NCBI GenBank assembly: GCA_955652215.1
Contig: CATPAX010000089.1
Location: 1-6,734, forward strand
Origin: an uncultured Solirubrobacteraceae bacterium
Lineage (GTDB): Bacteria > Actinomycetota > Thermoleophilia > Solirubrobacterales > Solirubrobacteraceae
DNA: 6,734 nt
Direction: 5' to 3'
In this document: positions 1 to 5,777 of the stretch, one piece after another
Layout: each line of letters starts with the position of its first letter
Numbering within the stretch: the first letter of the stretch is position 1
Translations under genes and position numbers: made by a program
The notes under the pieces: generated by a model
The model's input: only the letters and a program-made list of their open reading frames with translations
Databases searched by the model: none
What the model was told of the DNA's origin: nothing

Positions 1-195
1 CTCGTCCTCGACGAATATCGCGCCACGCGCCCGCAGCTGCTCTACGACGTGCTTGTTATGGACGATCTCCTTACGCACATAGACCGGGGCTCCGAACAGC
101 TCGAGGGCCCGCTCGACGGTCTGTACGGCACGGTCGACCCCCGCGCAATAGCCGCGTGGCGCGGCGAGCAGGAGCTTTTCGACCGAACAGGGCAT
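1..195 (-). CDS. ispH: 4-hydroxy-3-methylbut-2-enyl diphosphate reductase (IspH/LytB), N-terminal 65 residues; continues past the left edge
   Basis: IspH is a cytoplasmic [4Fe-4S] enzyme that reduces HMBPP to isopentenyl and dimethylallyl diphosphate, the last step of the MEP isoprenoid pathway. Reading the minus strand from an ATG at 195 gives an uninterrupted frame to base 1. It contains the family's opening block [16 protein letters not shown] (residues 8-23) and [18 protein letters not shown] (37-54). Cys17 aligns with E. coli Cys12, the first cluster ligand, and His46 with the substrate-binding His41. The rest of the protein, with the other two cluster cysteines, lies outside the window. 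ATG 195 is chosen because it sits just before the conserved block and no start codon lies close upstream in frame. No Shine-Dalgarno is seen, but a TACACT box sits 8 nt upstream, so the mRNA may be leaderless. The gene is divergent from the acyltransferase gene at 293. Confidence 0.95.
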   Translation of the reverse strand, partial: MPCSVEKLLLAAPRGYCAGVDRAVQTVERALELFGAPVYVRKEIVHNKHVVEQLRARGAIFVEDE

Positions 196-203
196 CGATC
201 GAG

Positions 204-209
204 AGTGTA
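204..209 (-). promoter_or_regulatory. Candidate -10 box (TACACT) for ispH
   Basis: On the minus strand TACACT ends 8 nt before the ispH ATG, which would place transcription start at or next to the start codon. This fits a leaderless mRNA, common in actinobacteria. No convincing -35 box was found at the usual distance, so the call rests on the -10 match and the lack of a Shine-Dalgarno. Confidence 0.35.
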
Positions 210-248
210 GGCGCCGCGCGGGGGTGCTCCCGGCACGCGGCCGAGGCG

Positions 249-254
249 TAGGCT
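249..254 (+). promoter_or_regulatory. Candidate -10 box (TAGGCT) for the WS/DGAT gene
   Basis: TAGGCT matches the actinobacterial TAGNNT type of -10 box, and the same GTAGGCTT octamer precedes fxsA at 2568-2575. A start about 7 nt downstream would give a leader of roughly 32 nt before the ATG at 293. No -35 box and no Shine-Dalgarno are evident, so this is weak. Confidence 0.25.
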
Positions 255-289
255 TATCCGCGCCGGGGCTAAGCGCGCGCCGCGGATAA
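254..289. repeat. 9-bp perfect inverted repeat directly upstream of the WS/DGAT start codon
   Basis: TTATCCGCG (254-262) is the exact reverse complement of CGCGGATAA (281-289), with an 18-nt spacer. The right arm ends 3 nt before the ATG at 293, where a ribosome binding site would sit. It could be an operator for a dimeric repressor. A hairpin in the mRNA is less likely, since the candidate -10 box would put most of the left arm upstream of the transcript. Function is not shown by sequence alone. Confidence 0.4.
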
Positions 290-292
290 ACC

Positions 293-1849
293 ATGCCTCA
301 GCAGCACCTCGATCGCCTCACCTCGACCGACGCGTCGTTCCTTCACCAGGAGGGATCGGCGTCGCACATGCACATCGGCGGCGTGTTGATCTTCGAGGGA
401 CCGCCGCCCACGTTCGGCGAGTACGTCGAGCACGTCCGCGGCCGACTGCACCTGGTTCCGCGGTACCGCCAGAAGCTTGCCGTCCCGCGGCTCGAGATGG
501 GTCGTCCCCTGTGGGTCGACGACCCATCGTTCAACGTCGAATATCACGTTCGCCACTCGGCGCTGCCCGCACCCGGCTCCGAGGAGCAGCTGCTGAGGCT
601 GGCCGCGCGGATCGCGTCCCAGCAGCTCGACCGCTCGCGTCCTCTCTGGGAGAGCTGGCTTGTCGAGGGACTCAGCGACGACCGATTTGCGCTGATCTTC
701 AAGACCCATCACGCGCTCGTTGACGGTGTATCCGGCATCGACCTGGCGACCGTCCTATTCGACCTCAAGCGGGTCCCGGCCCCAGGGACAGCGGAGATCG
801 AGCCCTGGCGGCCTCGTGCTGAGCCGTCCGGTGCTGAGCTTGTCATCGCCGGCGTGCGCGGGATGGTGAGCGGGGTGGCCGAGCTGGCCGAGGGGGCGAT
901 GATGGCGGCGTCCCGACCGTGGGGCACGCTGAACCTCGTGCGTGATGCACTGGCGGGGGTCGGCGAGATCGTCTGGGCCGGACTCAATCCCGCGCCCGAT
1001 AGCCCTCTGAACGTCGAGATCGGCCCGCACCGGCGGTTCGCCGTGGTGCGCCAGCAGCTCGCCGACTATAAACAGGTCAAGGACGCGCTCGGTGGCACCG
1101 TCAACGACGTCGTTCTCGCTGTTGTGTCGGGCGCGCTCGCGCGCTGGCTTCGCTCCCGAGGCGTGCGAACCGAGGGACTCGAGCTGCGAGCGCTCGTCCC
1201 GGTGTCAGTCCGCACGCAGGACGACCGTGGGTCGCTCGGTAATCGGCTGGCGGTGATGCGCGGACCACTCCCCGTCTACATCGACGATCCGATCGCCCGG
1301 CTGCGTTTCGTCAGCCGCGAGATGGACGGGCTGAAGGAGTCCAAGCAGGCCGTCGGCGCCGCGACCATCGCCGCTGTCAACAACCTCGCGCCGCCGACGA
1401 TCCTCGCGCAGGCCTCGAGGCTCAACTTCTCGACGCGGCTGTTCAACCTGATAGTGACCAACGTCCCGGGCCCGCAGTTCCCGCTCTACGTCCTCGGCCG
1501 CGAGCTCAAAGACCTGTTGCCACTCGCCTTCCTGCCCAGCAACCACGCGCTGGCGGTCGCGATCATGTCCTATAACGGTCGGCTCGCCTATGGCCTACTG
1601 GCCGACTACGACGCGCTCGAGGACCTCGACGTGATCGCAGCCGGGATCGGCGAATCGCTTGCGGAGCTGCTTGACGGCGCCCGCGGTAAGCCGCGTCGGG
1701 AAACCGATCGACCGGCGAGCGCTTCCACTGGAGGTCCGGTCACACTGCTGCCGAGCACGAGGACGCGTCCGACGGGCGGACCCGCAAGCGATATGCGGGC
1801 CAAGCGTGGGCAGGCTCGACGTCGCGCTCCCAAGCCTGGTCCCGAGTAG
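293..1849 (+). CDS. Wax ester synthase/diacylglycerol acyltransferase (WS/DGAT family)
   Basis: WS/DGAT enzymes join acyl-CoA to a long-chain alcohol or to diacylglycerol, making wax esters or triacylglycerol for storage lipid, usually at the inner membrane face or lipid bodies. The 518-aa product opens with [13 protein letters not shown] (8-20), typical of the family. It has the PLW block (117-119) and the catalytic motif HHALVDG (139-145), with His140 the expected general base. Later family blocks are NDVVLA (271-276), SLGNRLA (314-320), [10 protein letters not shown] (390-399) and a C-terminal [13 protein letters not shown] (428-440). Residues from about 462 form an Arg/Pro/Ser-rich tail of roughly 57 residues beyond the usual end, probably disordered. 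An in-frame TAA at 287-289 rules out a longer N-terminus. No Shine-Dalgarno is seen. Many actinobacteria carry several paralogues, and which acceptor this one prefers cannot be read from the sequence. It converges on the DUF59 gene with a 19-nt gap and no evident terminator. Confidence 0.95.
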   Translation: MPQQHLDRLTSTDASFLHQEGSASHMHIGGVLIFEGPPPTFGEYVEHVRGRLHLVPRYRQKLAVPRLEMGRPLWVDDPSFNVEYHVRHSALPAPGSEEQLLRLAARIASQQLDRSRPLWESWLVEGLSDDRFALIFKTHHALVDGVSGIDLATVLFDLKRVPAPGTAEIEPWRPRAEPSGAELVIAGVRGMVSGVAELAEGAMMAASRPWGTLNLVRDALAGVGEIVWAGLNPAPDSPLNVEIGPHRRFAVVRQQLADYKQVKDALGGTVNDVVLAVVSGALARWLRSRGVRTEGLELRALVPVSVRTQDDRGSLGNRLAVMRGPLPVYIDDPIARLRFVSREMDGLKESKQAVGAATIAAVNNLAPPTILAQASRLNFSTRLFNLIVTNVPGPQFPLYVLGRELKDLLPLAFLPSNHALAVAIMSYNGRLAYGLLADYDALEDLDVIAAGIGESLAELLDGARGKPRRETDRPASASTGGPVTLLPSTRTRPTGGPASDMRAKRGQARRRAPKPGPE

Positions 1850-1868
1850 GCAGCAGAACCGAGCAGGC

Positions 1869-2165
1869 TCAGAAGCCGAGCGCGAACTTGGCGTCCTCGC
1901 TCATCCGCTCTGGTGTCCAGGGCGGCGAGAACGTCATCGTCGGCTGAACCTCCTGAACTCCCTCCAGCTCGCCGACAAACTCCTCCATCTGCTCGGCCAC
2001 CTGCGGTCCGATCGGGCACCCCGGGCTGGTCAACGTGTAGGTGATGTGGACCGTACCGTCCTCCACCTCCACGTCGTAGACCAGGCCGAGCTCCACGAAA
2101 TCGAGCCCGAGCTCGGGATCGATCACATCTCGGAGCGCTTCGGTTACCTCATCCACGGTTGCCAT
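1869..2165 (-). CDS. MIP18/DUF59 family metal-sulfur cluster assembly protein (SufT/PaaD-like)
   Basis: The 98-aa product is a stand-alone DUF59 (MIP18, COG2151) domain of normal length. Relatives (SufT, the PaaD N-terminal region, eukaryotic CIA2) help assemble or deliver Fe-S clusters in the cytoplasm. Visible landmarks are VIDPELGLDFVELGLVYDV (14-32), with the conserved Asp-Pro-Glu, then TSPGCPIGPQV (46-56), with the single conserved Cys50, and a C-terminal PPWTPERMSEDAKFALGF (81-98) typical of the family. It is not in a suf operon here: its neighbours are a converging acyltransferase and a divergent STAS gene, so it probably acts as an independently expressed factor. IspH, encoded nearby, is an Fe-S enzyme, but no operon links them. 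The ATG at 2165 is chosen for the family's short N-terminus and because TAAACT lies 7 nt upstream. There is no Shine-Dalgarno. Confidence 0.93.
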   Translation of the reverse strand: MATVDEVTEALRDVIDPELGLDFVELGLVYDVEVEDGTVHITYTLTSPGCPIGPQVAEQMEEFVGELEGVQEVQPTMTFSPPWTPERMSEDAKFALGF

Positions 2166-2172
2166 CTCAGCC

Positions 2173-2203
2173 AGTTTACTGGCAGGGCTTGCGGTGAGGT
2201 CAC
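2173..2203 (-). promoter_or_regulatory. Candidate promoter of the DUF59 gene
   Basis: On the minus strand TAAACT (2178-2173) lies 7 nt before the ATG at 2165. GTGACC (2203-2198) matches 4 of 6 bases of TTGACA at a longish 19-nt spacing. The -10 box sits inside a small palindrome (CCAGT/ACTGG, 2171-2182) that could be an operator. Transcription would start at about the A of the ATG, giving a leaderless mRNA. The element overlaps the oppositely directed STAS-gene promoter. Confidence 0.4.
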
Positions 2204-2218
2204 TGGTTTCGGTAGGTT
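2189..2218 (+). promoter_or_regulatory. Candidate promoter of the STAS gene
   Basis: TTGCGG (2189-2194) and TAGGTT (2213-2218) are separated by 18 nt. The -10 box is followed by exactly 6 nt and then the ATC at 2225, the same spacing as TAGGCT to ATG in front of fxsA. This spacing is the main argument for starting the STAS protein at 2225. Confidence 0.4.
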
Positions 2219-2224
2219 TGTCGG

Positions 2225-2542
2225 ATCATCGCTTTCGATGAACCCGCCGCAACGCTCCGCTGTTGCGGCGACGAGGACCGGACAACCCAAGGTATTCGTC
2301 GCCGCGCGCTGACCAGGGCGATCCGCGCTCAGACCGACGTGGTCGTGGATCTCTCGGAGCTCTCGTTCGCCGACTCCTCGCTGATGATCGATCTGGCGCT
2401 GTTGGCTCGCCGGCTGCGAGTCCGCGGTCGCGCGGTCTGGCTTCGTGGGGCTCAGCCTCAGATCGTGACGTTGATCGAGCTCATGGGCCTGCACCGCCTT
2501 CCTGGCGTCCGGCTTGAGGGCGCCTCAGCTGCAGTGGCCTGA
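2225..2542 (+). CDS. Small STAS-domain protein (anti-anti-sigma-factor-like), probable non-canonical ATC start
   Basis: The frame encodes a single STAS domain of about 105 residues, the fold of SpoIIAA-type anti-sigma-factor antagonists that bind GHKL-kinase anti-sigma factors. Numbered from ATC 2225, TLRCCGDED (10-18) matches the early strand and G-E-L-D turn, then a helix, VVVDLSELSFADSSLMIDL (39-57) and a later RGRAVWLRG strand. Ser52 of DSS aligns with the phosphorylated serine of SpoIIAA, although the usual glycine after it is Leu. There is no ATG, GTG or TTG in this frame between the stop at 2213-2215 and GTG 2339. Starting at 2339 would delete the first strands and helix. ATC 2225 lies 6 nt after a TAGGTT box, so I infer an ATC start on a leaderless mRNA. 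A base error or mutation of an original ATG would look the same. No kinase or sigma-factor partner is in the window. The gene ends 38 nt before fxsA, which has its own candidate promoter. Confidence 0.7.
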   Translation: MIAFDEPAATLRCCGDEDRTTQGIRRRALTRAIRAQTDVVVDLSELSFADSSLMIDLALLARRLRVRGRAVWLRGAQPQIVTLIELMGLHRLPGVRLEGASAAVA

Positions 2543-2545
2543 GAC

Positions 2546-2574
2546 CCGACGCACCCGCGCGCGCTGAGTAGGCT
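2546..2574 (+). promoter_or_regulatory. Candidate promoter of the fxsA operon
   Basis: CCGACG (2546-2551, sharing the GAC core of TTGACA) and TAGGCT (2569-2574) are 17 nt apart. The -10 box ends 6 nt before the fxsA ATG. A GAGGA abuts the ATG directly, too close to work as a normal Shine-Dalgarno, which favours a leaderless transcript. Confidence 0.4.
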
Positions 2575-2580
2575 TGAGGA

Positions 2581-3024
2581 ATGGGTTTGTTGTTCCTGCT
2601 CTCTTGGGCAGAGGCCGAGCTGTTCGTCGCGATCGAGATCGCGAGCCTGATCGGCGTGCTCGCCACGGTGCTTCTGCTGATCGCCAGCTGGCCGTTGGGC
2701 GGCTGGGCGATGCGCTCGCAGGGGCGTGCGGTGTGGCGGCGCTTCGGAGACGCCGTTGGGTCCGGCGAGCCGCCTGGACGGCAGGCGATCGACGGCGCGC
2801 TCGTCCTGATCGGCGGCGTGCTGATGATCATCCCCGGGTTTATCACCGACGCCCTGGGCGCGCTGCTGCTCCTGCCCCCGCCCCGCGCCGCGGTGCGAGG
2901 CCTTCTGGTTGCGAACCTCCGCAGCCGGCTGGTCGTGCGGGCGGCGGGATTCGGTCGAGGCCCCGTTCAGTACGACGCCGAGGCGACGGCCATCGATCTC
3001 GAGCGGCCGCAGCTGCGGCCGTGA
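2581..3024 (+). CDS. fxsA: FxsA family membrane protein
   Basis: FxsA proteins are small inner-membrane proteins of poorly known function; overproduced E. coli FxsA relieves F-plasmid exclusion of phage T7. The 147-aa product has a hydrophobic N-terminal half with an acidic entry, LFVAIEIASLIGVLATVLLLI (14-34). A second hydrophobic region (about 72-100) contains the family signature IIPGFITDALGALLLLPPPR (83-102). A polar, probably cytoplasmic tail follows. The basic loop between the hydrophobic regions (RSQGRAVWRRFGDA, 45-58) is also typical. The ATG at 2581 fits the family N-terminus. It is the first gene of a three-gene operon: its TGA is overlapped by the GTG of the next gene (3021-3024). 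Confidence 0.93.
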   Translation: MGLLFLLSWAEAELFVAIEIASLIGVLATVLLLIASWPLGGWAMRSQGRAVWRRFGDAVGSGEPPGRQAIDGALVLIGGVLMIIPGFITDALGALLLLPPPRAAVRGLLVANLRSRLVVRAAGFGRGPVQYDAEATAIDLERPQLRP

Positions 3025-3767
3025 CGGCGGGCTCGCCGTCTGCCCTGCGCATCGTCGCGTTCGGCGAGCAGGAGCCTGGCGCGTGGGGGGCCGTGTGGTC
3101 GCTAGGTGGAGCCTCGATTGTCGCGCTCGGCGATGGCTCGAACGTCACGGTCGGTTCGGCGGCGCTCGAGGGGAAGGACCGGGCGAGTGACTGGACACTG
3201 CGCGCGGACGGGATCGACTTGACCATGTCGGGCGATCCGGACATGTCCGTCGCTCCGGACGACGGCACAGATCGCTTCGATCAGCTGTGCCGCGTCAGCG
3301 GCCGTTTCCGCTCGGGCGAGGCGGAGCGGGATGTCAGCTGCCTGGCTTTTCGCGGCGCCCGGGTGCTCGACAGGGATCTCGAGCGCACCGACTCCATCCG
3401 TGGGATCGGCGCCGTGTTCGAGAACGGCGACGGGATCGGGCTCGTGGCGGTGCGTCCTGCGCGCGCGAAGGGACACGGCGCGGACGCGGTCAGCGCCGCG
3501 GTGCTCGAGGCCGATGGGCCGGTGGACGTGGAGGACCCACGCCTATCGACCACCTACTCCCGCGACGGCCGGCCGAGCCGCGCATCGCTCGAGCTGTGGA
3601 TTGGCGAGATCGAGGGTGAGCAGCGCGTGCGGCGTGCGACGGGCGAGGCTCTCGGACCGCGCGCGAGCGGATCGCTGAGCGCTCTGCAGCTCAGCGCCGA
3701 CCTGTTTCGCTGGCACAGTCGCGGCGCCGAGGGGATCGGCGTGTATCTCCTCGCGCGCCTGCGATGA
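3021..3767 (+). CDS. Hypothetical protein, 248 aa, in operon with fxsA and a HAD hydrolase
   Basis: I do not recognise this protein. The GTG start at 3021 overlaps the fxsA stop by 4 bp (GTGA) and its own stop overlaps the next ATG by 4 bp (ATGA), so it is almost certainly translated and coupled to both neighbours. The sequence alternates short hydrophobic stretches with Gly/Asp/Ser-rich turns, for example GAWGAVWSLGGASIVALG (20-37) and IRGIGAVFENGDGIGLVAVR (126-145), suggesting a largely beta-strand protein. It has two cysteines (90 and 107), no signal peptide and no clear membrane segment, so it is probably cytoplasmic. No catalytic motif stands out. The frame is open further upstream across fxsA, but that part is Arg-rich, shadow-like sequence, so the overlapping GTG is preferred. 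Beta-barrel lipid-binding folds (lipocalin or AttH type) are one possibility, on weak grounds. Confidence 0.85.
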   Translation: MTAGSPSALRIVAFGEQEPGAWGAVWSLGGASIVALGDGSNVTVGSAALEGKDRASDWTLRADGIDLTMSGDPDMSVAPDDGTDRFDQLCRVSGRFRSGEAERDVSCLAFRGARVLDRDLERTDSIRGIGAVFENGDGIGLVAVRPARAKGHGADAVSAAVLEADGPVDVEDPRLSTTYSRDGRPSRASLELWIGEIEGEQRVRRATGEALGPRASGSLSALQLSADLFRWHSRGAEGIGVYLLARLR

Positions 3768-4399
3768 CCCGCATCCAGGCAGTCATCAGCGACTTCGGCG
3801 GGGTGCTCACATCGCCGCTGGTCGATTCGTTCGCGGCCGTACAGGAGTCCTCGGGAATCTCGATGCGAGCACTCGGGACAGCGATGGCCGCAATCGCGGT
3901 GCGCGACGGTGTCAATCCGCTGTTCGAGCTCGAGACCGGGCGCCTGACCGAGGCCGCGTTCCTCGGTGCGCTCGAGCGTGAGCTGAGCCGCCAGCTCTCG
4001 CGCGAGGTACGACTCGACCGCTTCGGCGAGCGCTGGTTCGCGCAGCTTCACCCCAACGAGCCTCTGATCGGTCTGATGTCGAGTCTGCGCGACCGCGGAT
4101 ACAAGCTCGCGATCTGCACGAACAACGTGCGCGAGTGGGAGCAGCGGTGGCGCTCGAAGCTGCCGGTCGATGAGATCTTCGATGTGGTCGTCGACTCGGC
4201 ATTCGTAGGCTTCCGCAAGCCCGAGCCTCGGATCTATGAGATAACGCTGGAGCGCCTTGGAGTGCCCGCCGACGCGGCGCTGTTCATCGACGATCTCGAG
4301 CTCAACTGCCAGGCGGCAAGCGAGCTCGGCATGACCTCGGTCTGGTTTCGCTCAAACGAGCAGGCGATCGAGGAGATCGAAACCGCACTCGCGCGCTAG
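3764..4399 (+). CDS. HAD superfamily (subfamily IA) hydrolase
   Basis: The 211-aa product is a soluble HAD-type phosphohydrolase. Motif I is VISDFGGVL (7-15), with Asp10 the likely nucleophile. Motif II is ICTNN (117-121, Thr119), motif III is FRKPEPRIYE (150-159, Lys152) and motif IV is FIDDLELN (174-181, Asp176/Asp177). Residues 17-95 form a helical cap typical of subfamily IA. Position D+2 in motif I is Gly12 instead of the usual Asp acid/base. This D-x-G form also occurs in phosphatases such as E. coli YihX, so the protein may still be active or act on a special substrate. The substrate cannot be told from sequence. The ATG overlaps the stop of the preceding gene (ATGA), so it is the last gene of the fxsA operon. 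It converges on the ABC-F gene. Confidence 0.95.
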   Translation: MTRIQAVISDFGGVLTSPLVDSFAAVQESSGISMRALGTAMAAIAVRDGVNPLFELETGRLTEAAFLGALERELSRQLSREVRLDRFGERWFAQLHPNEPLIGLMSSLRDRGYKLAICTNNVREWEQRWRSKLPVDEIFDVVVDSAFVGFRKPEPRIYEITLERLGVPADAALFIDDLELNCQAASELGMTSVWFRSNEQAIEEIETALAR

Positions 4400-4405
4400 T
4401 TTCGA

Positions 4406-4435
4406 CGCCGAGCCGCCCTTCGGCGCCTCAGGCGC
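4406..4435. terminator. Weak hairpins between the convergent HAD and ABC-F genes
   Basis: CGCCGA (4406-4411) pairs with TCGGCG (4420-4425) around an 8-nt loop. GCGCCT (4423-4428) is followed one base later by AGGCGC (4430-4435), overlapping the ABC-F stop. Either could serve as a bidirectional terminator in this 28-bp convergent gap. Neither is followed by a T-run, so the call is tentative. Confidence 0.3.
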
Positions 4436-5774
4436 GTGTCAGCTCGATCGCCCTGCTGGCGCTGAACGCCTCCAGGAAGCGCCGGTCGTGAGTCACCAGC
4501 ACAGCTGTTCCGTCAAACGACTGCAGGGCGCGCTCGAGCTGTTCAATTGCTTCGAGGTCCAGATGGTTCGTCGGTTCGTCGAGGATCAGCGTGTTGACGC
4601 CGCGCGAGACGAGCAGCGCGAGCGTCGCCCGAGTGCGCTCACCTGGGGATAGGGAGCTGCCACGCCGTCGGATGTGGTCGGCGCTCAATCCGAACTTGGC
4701 TAGCAGACCACGGGTTTCCTGTGTGCTCAAGGGGGACTGCGAGGTGAACTCGCTGAGAACCGGATCGGGCCCTGAGAACCGCTCAGAAGCTTGATCGATG
4801 GCGCCGAACACGACGCTCGGGCCCACCCAGCGCCGCCCGGAGCTCAGCGGCAGTTCGCCCAGCAGCGCGCCGAGCAAGGTGCTCTTGCCGACACCGTTGG
4901 GTCCCAGGATCGCGAGGCGCTCGCCCTGATGGATTTCGAGATCGGTTGGGCCGAGGCGAAACCCGTCGCGCTCGAGCACTGCGCGCTCGAGCCGGGCCAC
5001 GACATCACCGCCCCGGCCGCGCGAGGTGAGCTTCAGCTCGAGCCGCCACGGCGACCACGGCCTCTCCTGCACATCCAGCCGGCTGAGCTTCTTCTCGTAC
5101 CCTTTTGCGATGTCTTTGCCCTTCTTCTTCTTGCGGCCCTGACCGTATCCGCGCTCCTCCCACTGGCGCAACTGCCGGGCCTGCTCGTCGATCCGATCGC
5201 GCGCCGCGGCGTACTGGCTATACGCATGCTCCTGGCGCTCGCGTGCGCGTTGCCGCTGCGCGTCGTACTCGCTCCAGCCCCCGGAGAACATCCGCACCCT
5301 CCGCGTCTCGGCCTCGAATTCCAGGATCTTCGTCATCGCTTCCAGGAACGCGCGGTCGTGTGAGACGACGGCCATGCCGCCCTGATGACGCTCGATGAAC
5401 CGGTCGAGGAGCTCGAGGCCCGCTGAGTCCAGATCGTTGGTGGGCTCATCGAGCAGCAGAACATCCGCACCACTGGCGAGGATCTGCTCGAGCTTCGCCC
5501 GCGCAGTTTCGCCTCCCGAGCGACCTTCCTGCGGGGATTCCTGCGCAAGATATTCGACTCCGAGCGCCGGCGGCTCGCGCGTCACCACTCCGTCGTCCGG
5601 AGACTCGATGCCCGCGAGAACGCGCAGAAGCGTGGTCTTGCCGATCCCGTTGCGCCCCACGACGCCGATCCGGCTGCCCGGACCGACCGTGAGCGACAGA
5701 CGGTCGAAGATGACGACGTCTCCGTATGACTTGCTGATGTTGCGTGCAGCGAGCACGCCACGCGAGCGCGGCAA
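4428..5774 (-). CDS. ABC-F family ATPase with compact first domain (Vga/Msr/Lsa-like layout), possible ribosome-protection protein
   Basis: ABC-F proteins are cytoplasmic twin-ATPase proteins without membrane domains that act on ribosomes; some dislodge antibiotics. In this 448-aa protein domain 1 has Walker A GRNGIGKTT (40-48), Q-loop Gln78, signature RSGGE (85-89), Walker B LLLDEPTNDLD (106-116) with Glu110, and switch His139. A charged linker (about 165-246) with a lysine-rich tip, GRKKKKGK (213-220), is the expected ribosome-facing hairpin. Domain 2 has Walker A GPNGVGKST (291-299), signature LSPGE (375-379), Walker B LILDEPTNHLD (396-406) with Glu400, and His429. Only 7 residues separate the domain-1 Q-loop from its signature, as in Vga/Msr/Lsa resistance proteins (family sequences recalled from memory); EttA-like housekeeping members have far more. 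Both ATPase sites look intact. TTG at 5774 is chosen because a strong Shine-Dalgarno ends 6 nt upstream; the next candidate, GTG at codon 7, is too far. A resistance role is inference. Confidence 0.95.
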   Translation of the reverse strand: MPRSRGVLAARNISKSYGDVVIFDRLSLTVGPGSRIGVVGRNGIGKTTLLRVLAGIESPDDGVVTREPPALGVEYLAQESPQEGRSGGETARAKLEQILASGADVLLLDEPTNDLDSAGLELLDRFIERHQGGMAVVSHDRAFLEAMTKILEFEAETRRVRMFSGGWSEYDAQRQRARERQEHAYSQYAAARDRIDEQARQLRQWEERGYGQGRKKKKGKDIAKGYEKKLSRLDVQERPWSPWRLELKLTSRGRGGDVVARLERAVLERDGFRLGPTDLEIHQGERLAILGPNGVGKSTLLGALLGELPLSSGRRWVGPSVVFGAIDQASERFSGPDPVLSEFTSQSPLSTQETRGLLAKFGLSADHIRRRGSSLSPGERTRATLALLVSRGVNTLILDEPTNHLDLEAIEQLERALQSFDGTAVLVTHDRRFLEAFSASRAIELTRA

Positions 5775-5777
5775 CGG

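Noticed and set aside
42..236. Minus-strand 64-codon frame over the ispH start
   Set aside because: The overlapping frame from ATG 195 gives unmistakable IspH sequence, so this frame is a shadow.
375..379. LSPGE in the second ABC-F signature (protein residues 375-379) as an inactivating change
   Set aside because: Proline at the third position is, from memory, common in ABC-F second domains, and the Walker A, Walker B glutamate and switch histidine are all present.
2238..2312. ATG at 2238 opening a short plus-strand reading frame just before the STAS gene
   Set aside because: It is in a different frame from the STAS domain, stops at 2310-2312 and encodes nothing STAS-like, while the correct frame already shows STAS sequence over the same bases. 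A frameshift start is less economical than ATC 2225.
1659..2312. Long plus-strand frame antisense to the DUF59 gene
   Set aside because: It overlaps the end of WS/DGAT and all of DUF59, both clear families, and its translation is Arg/His-rich with no domain.
2339..2542. STAS protein starting at GTG 2339
   Set aside because: This would remove the first strands and helix of the domain although recognisable coding sequence for them lies directly upstream in frame.
2574..3020. Upstream extension of the 248-aa protein across fxsA
   Set aside because: It is Arg/Ala-rich out-of-frame sequence over a clear FxsA gene; the GTG at 3021 overlapping the fxsA stop is the natural start.
4791..5363. Long plus-strand frame inside the ABC-F gene
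   Set aside because: It is the antisense shadow of a well-supported ABC-F coding region, and its Leu/Ala/Pro-rich translation has no recognisable motif.
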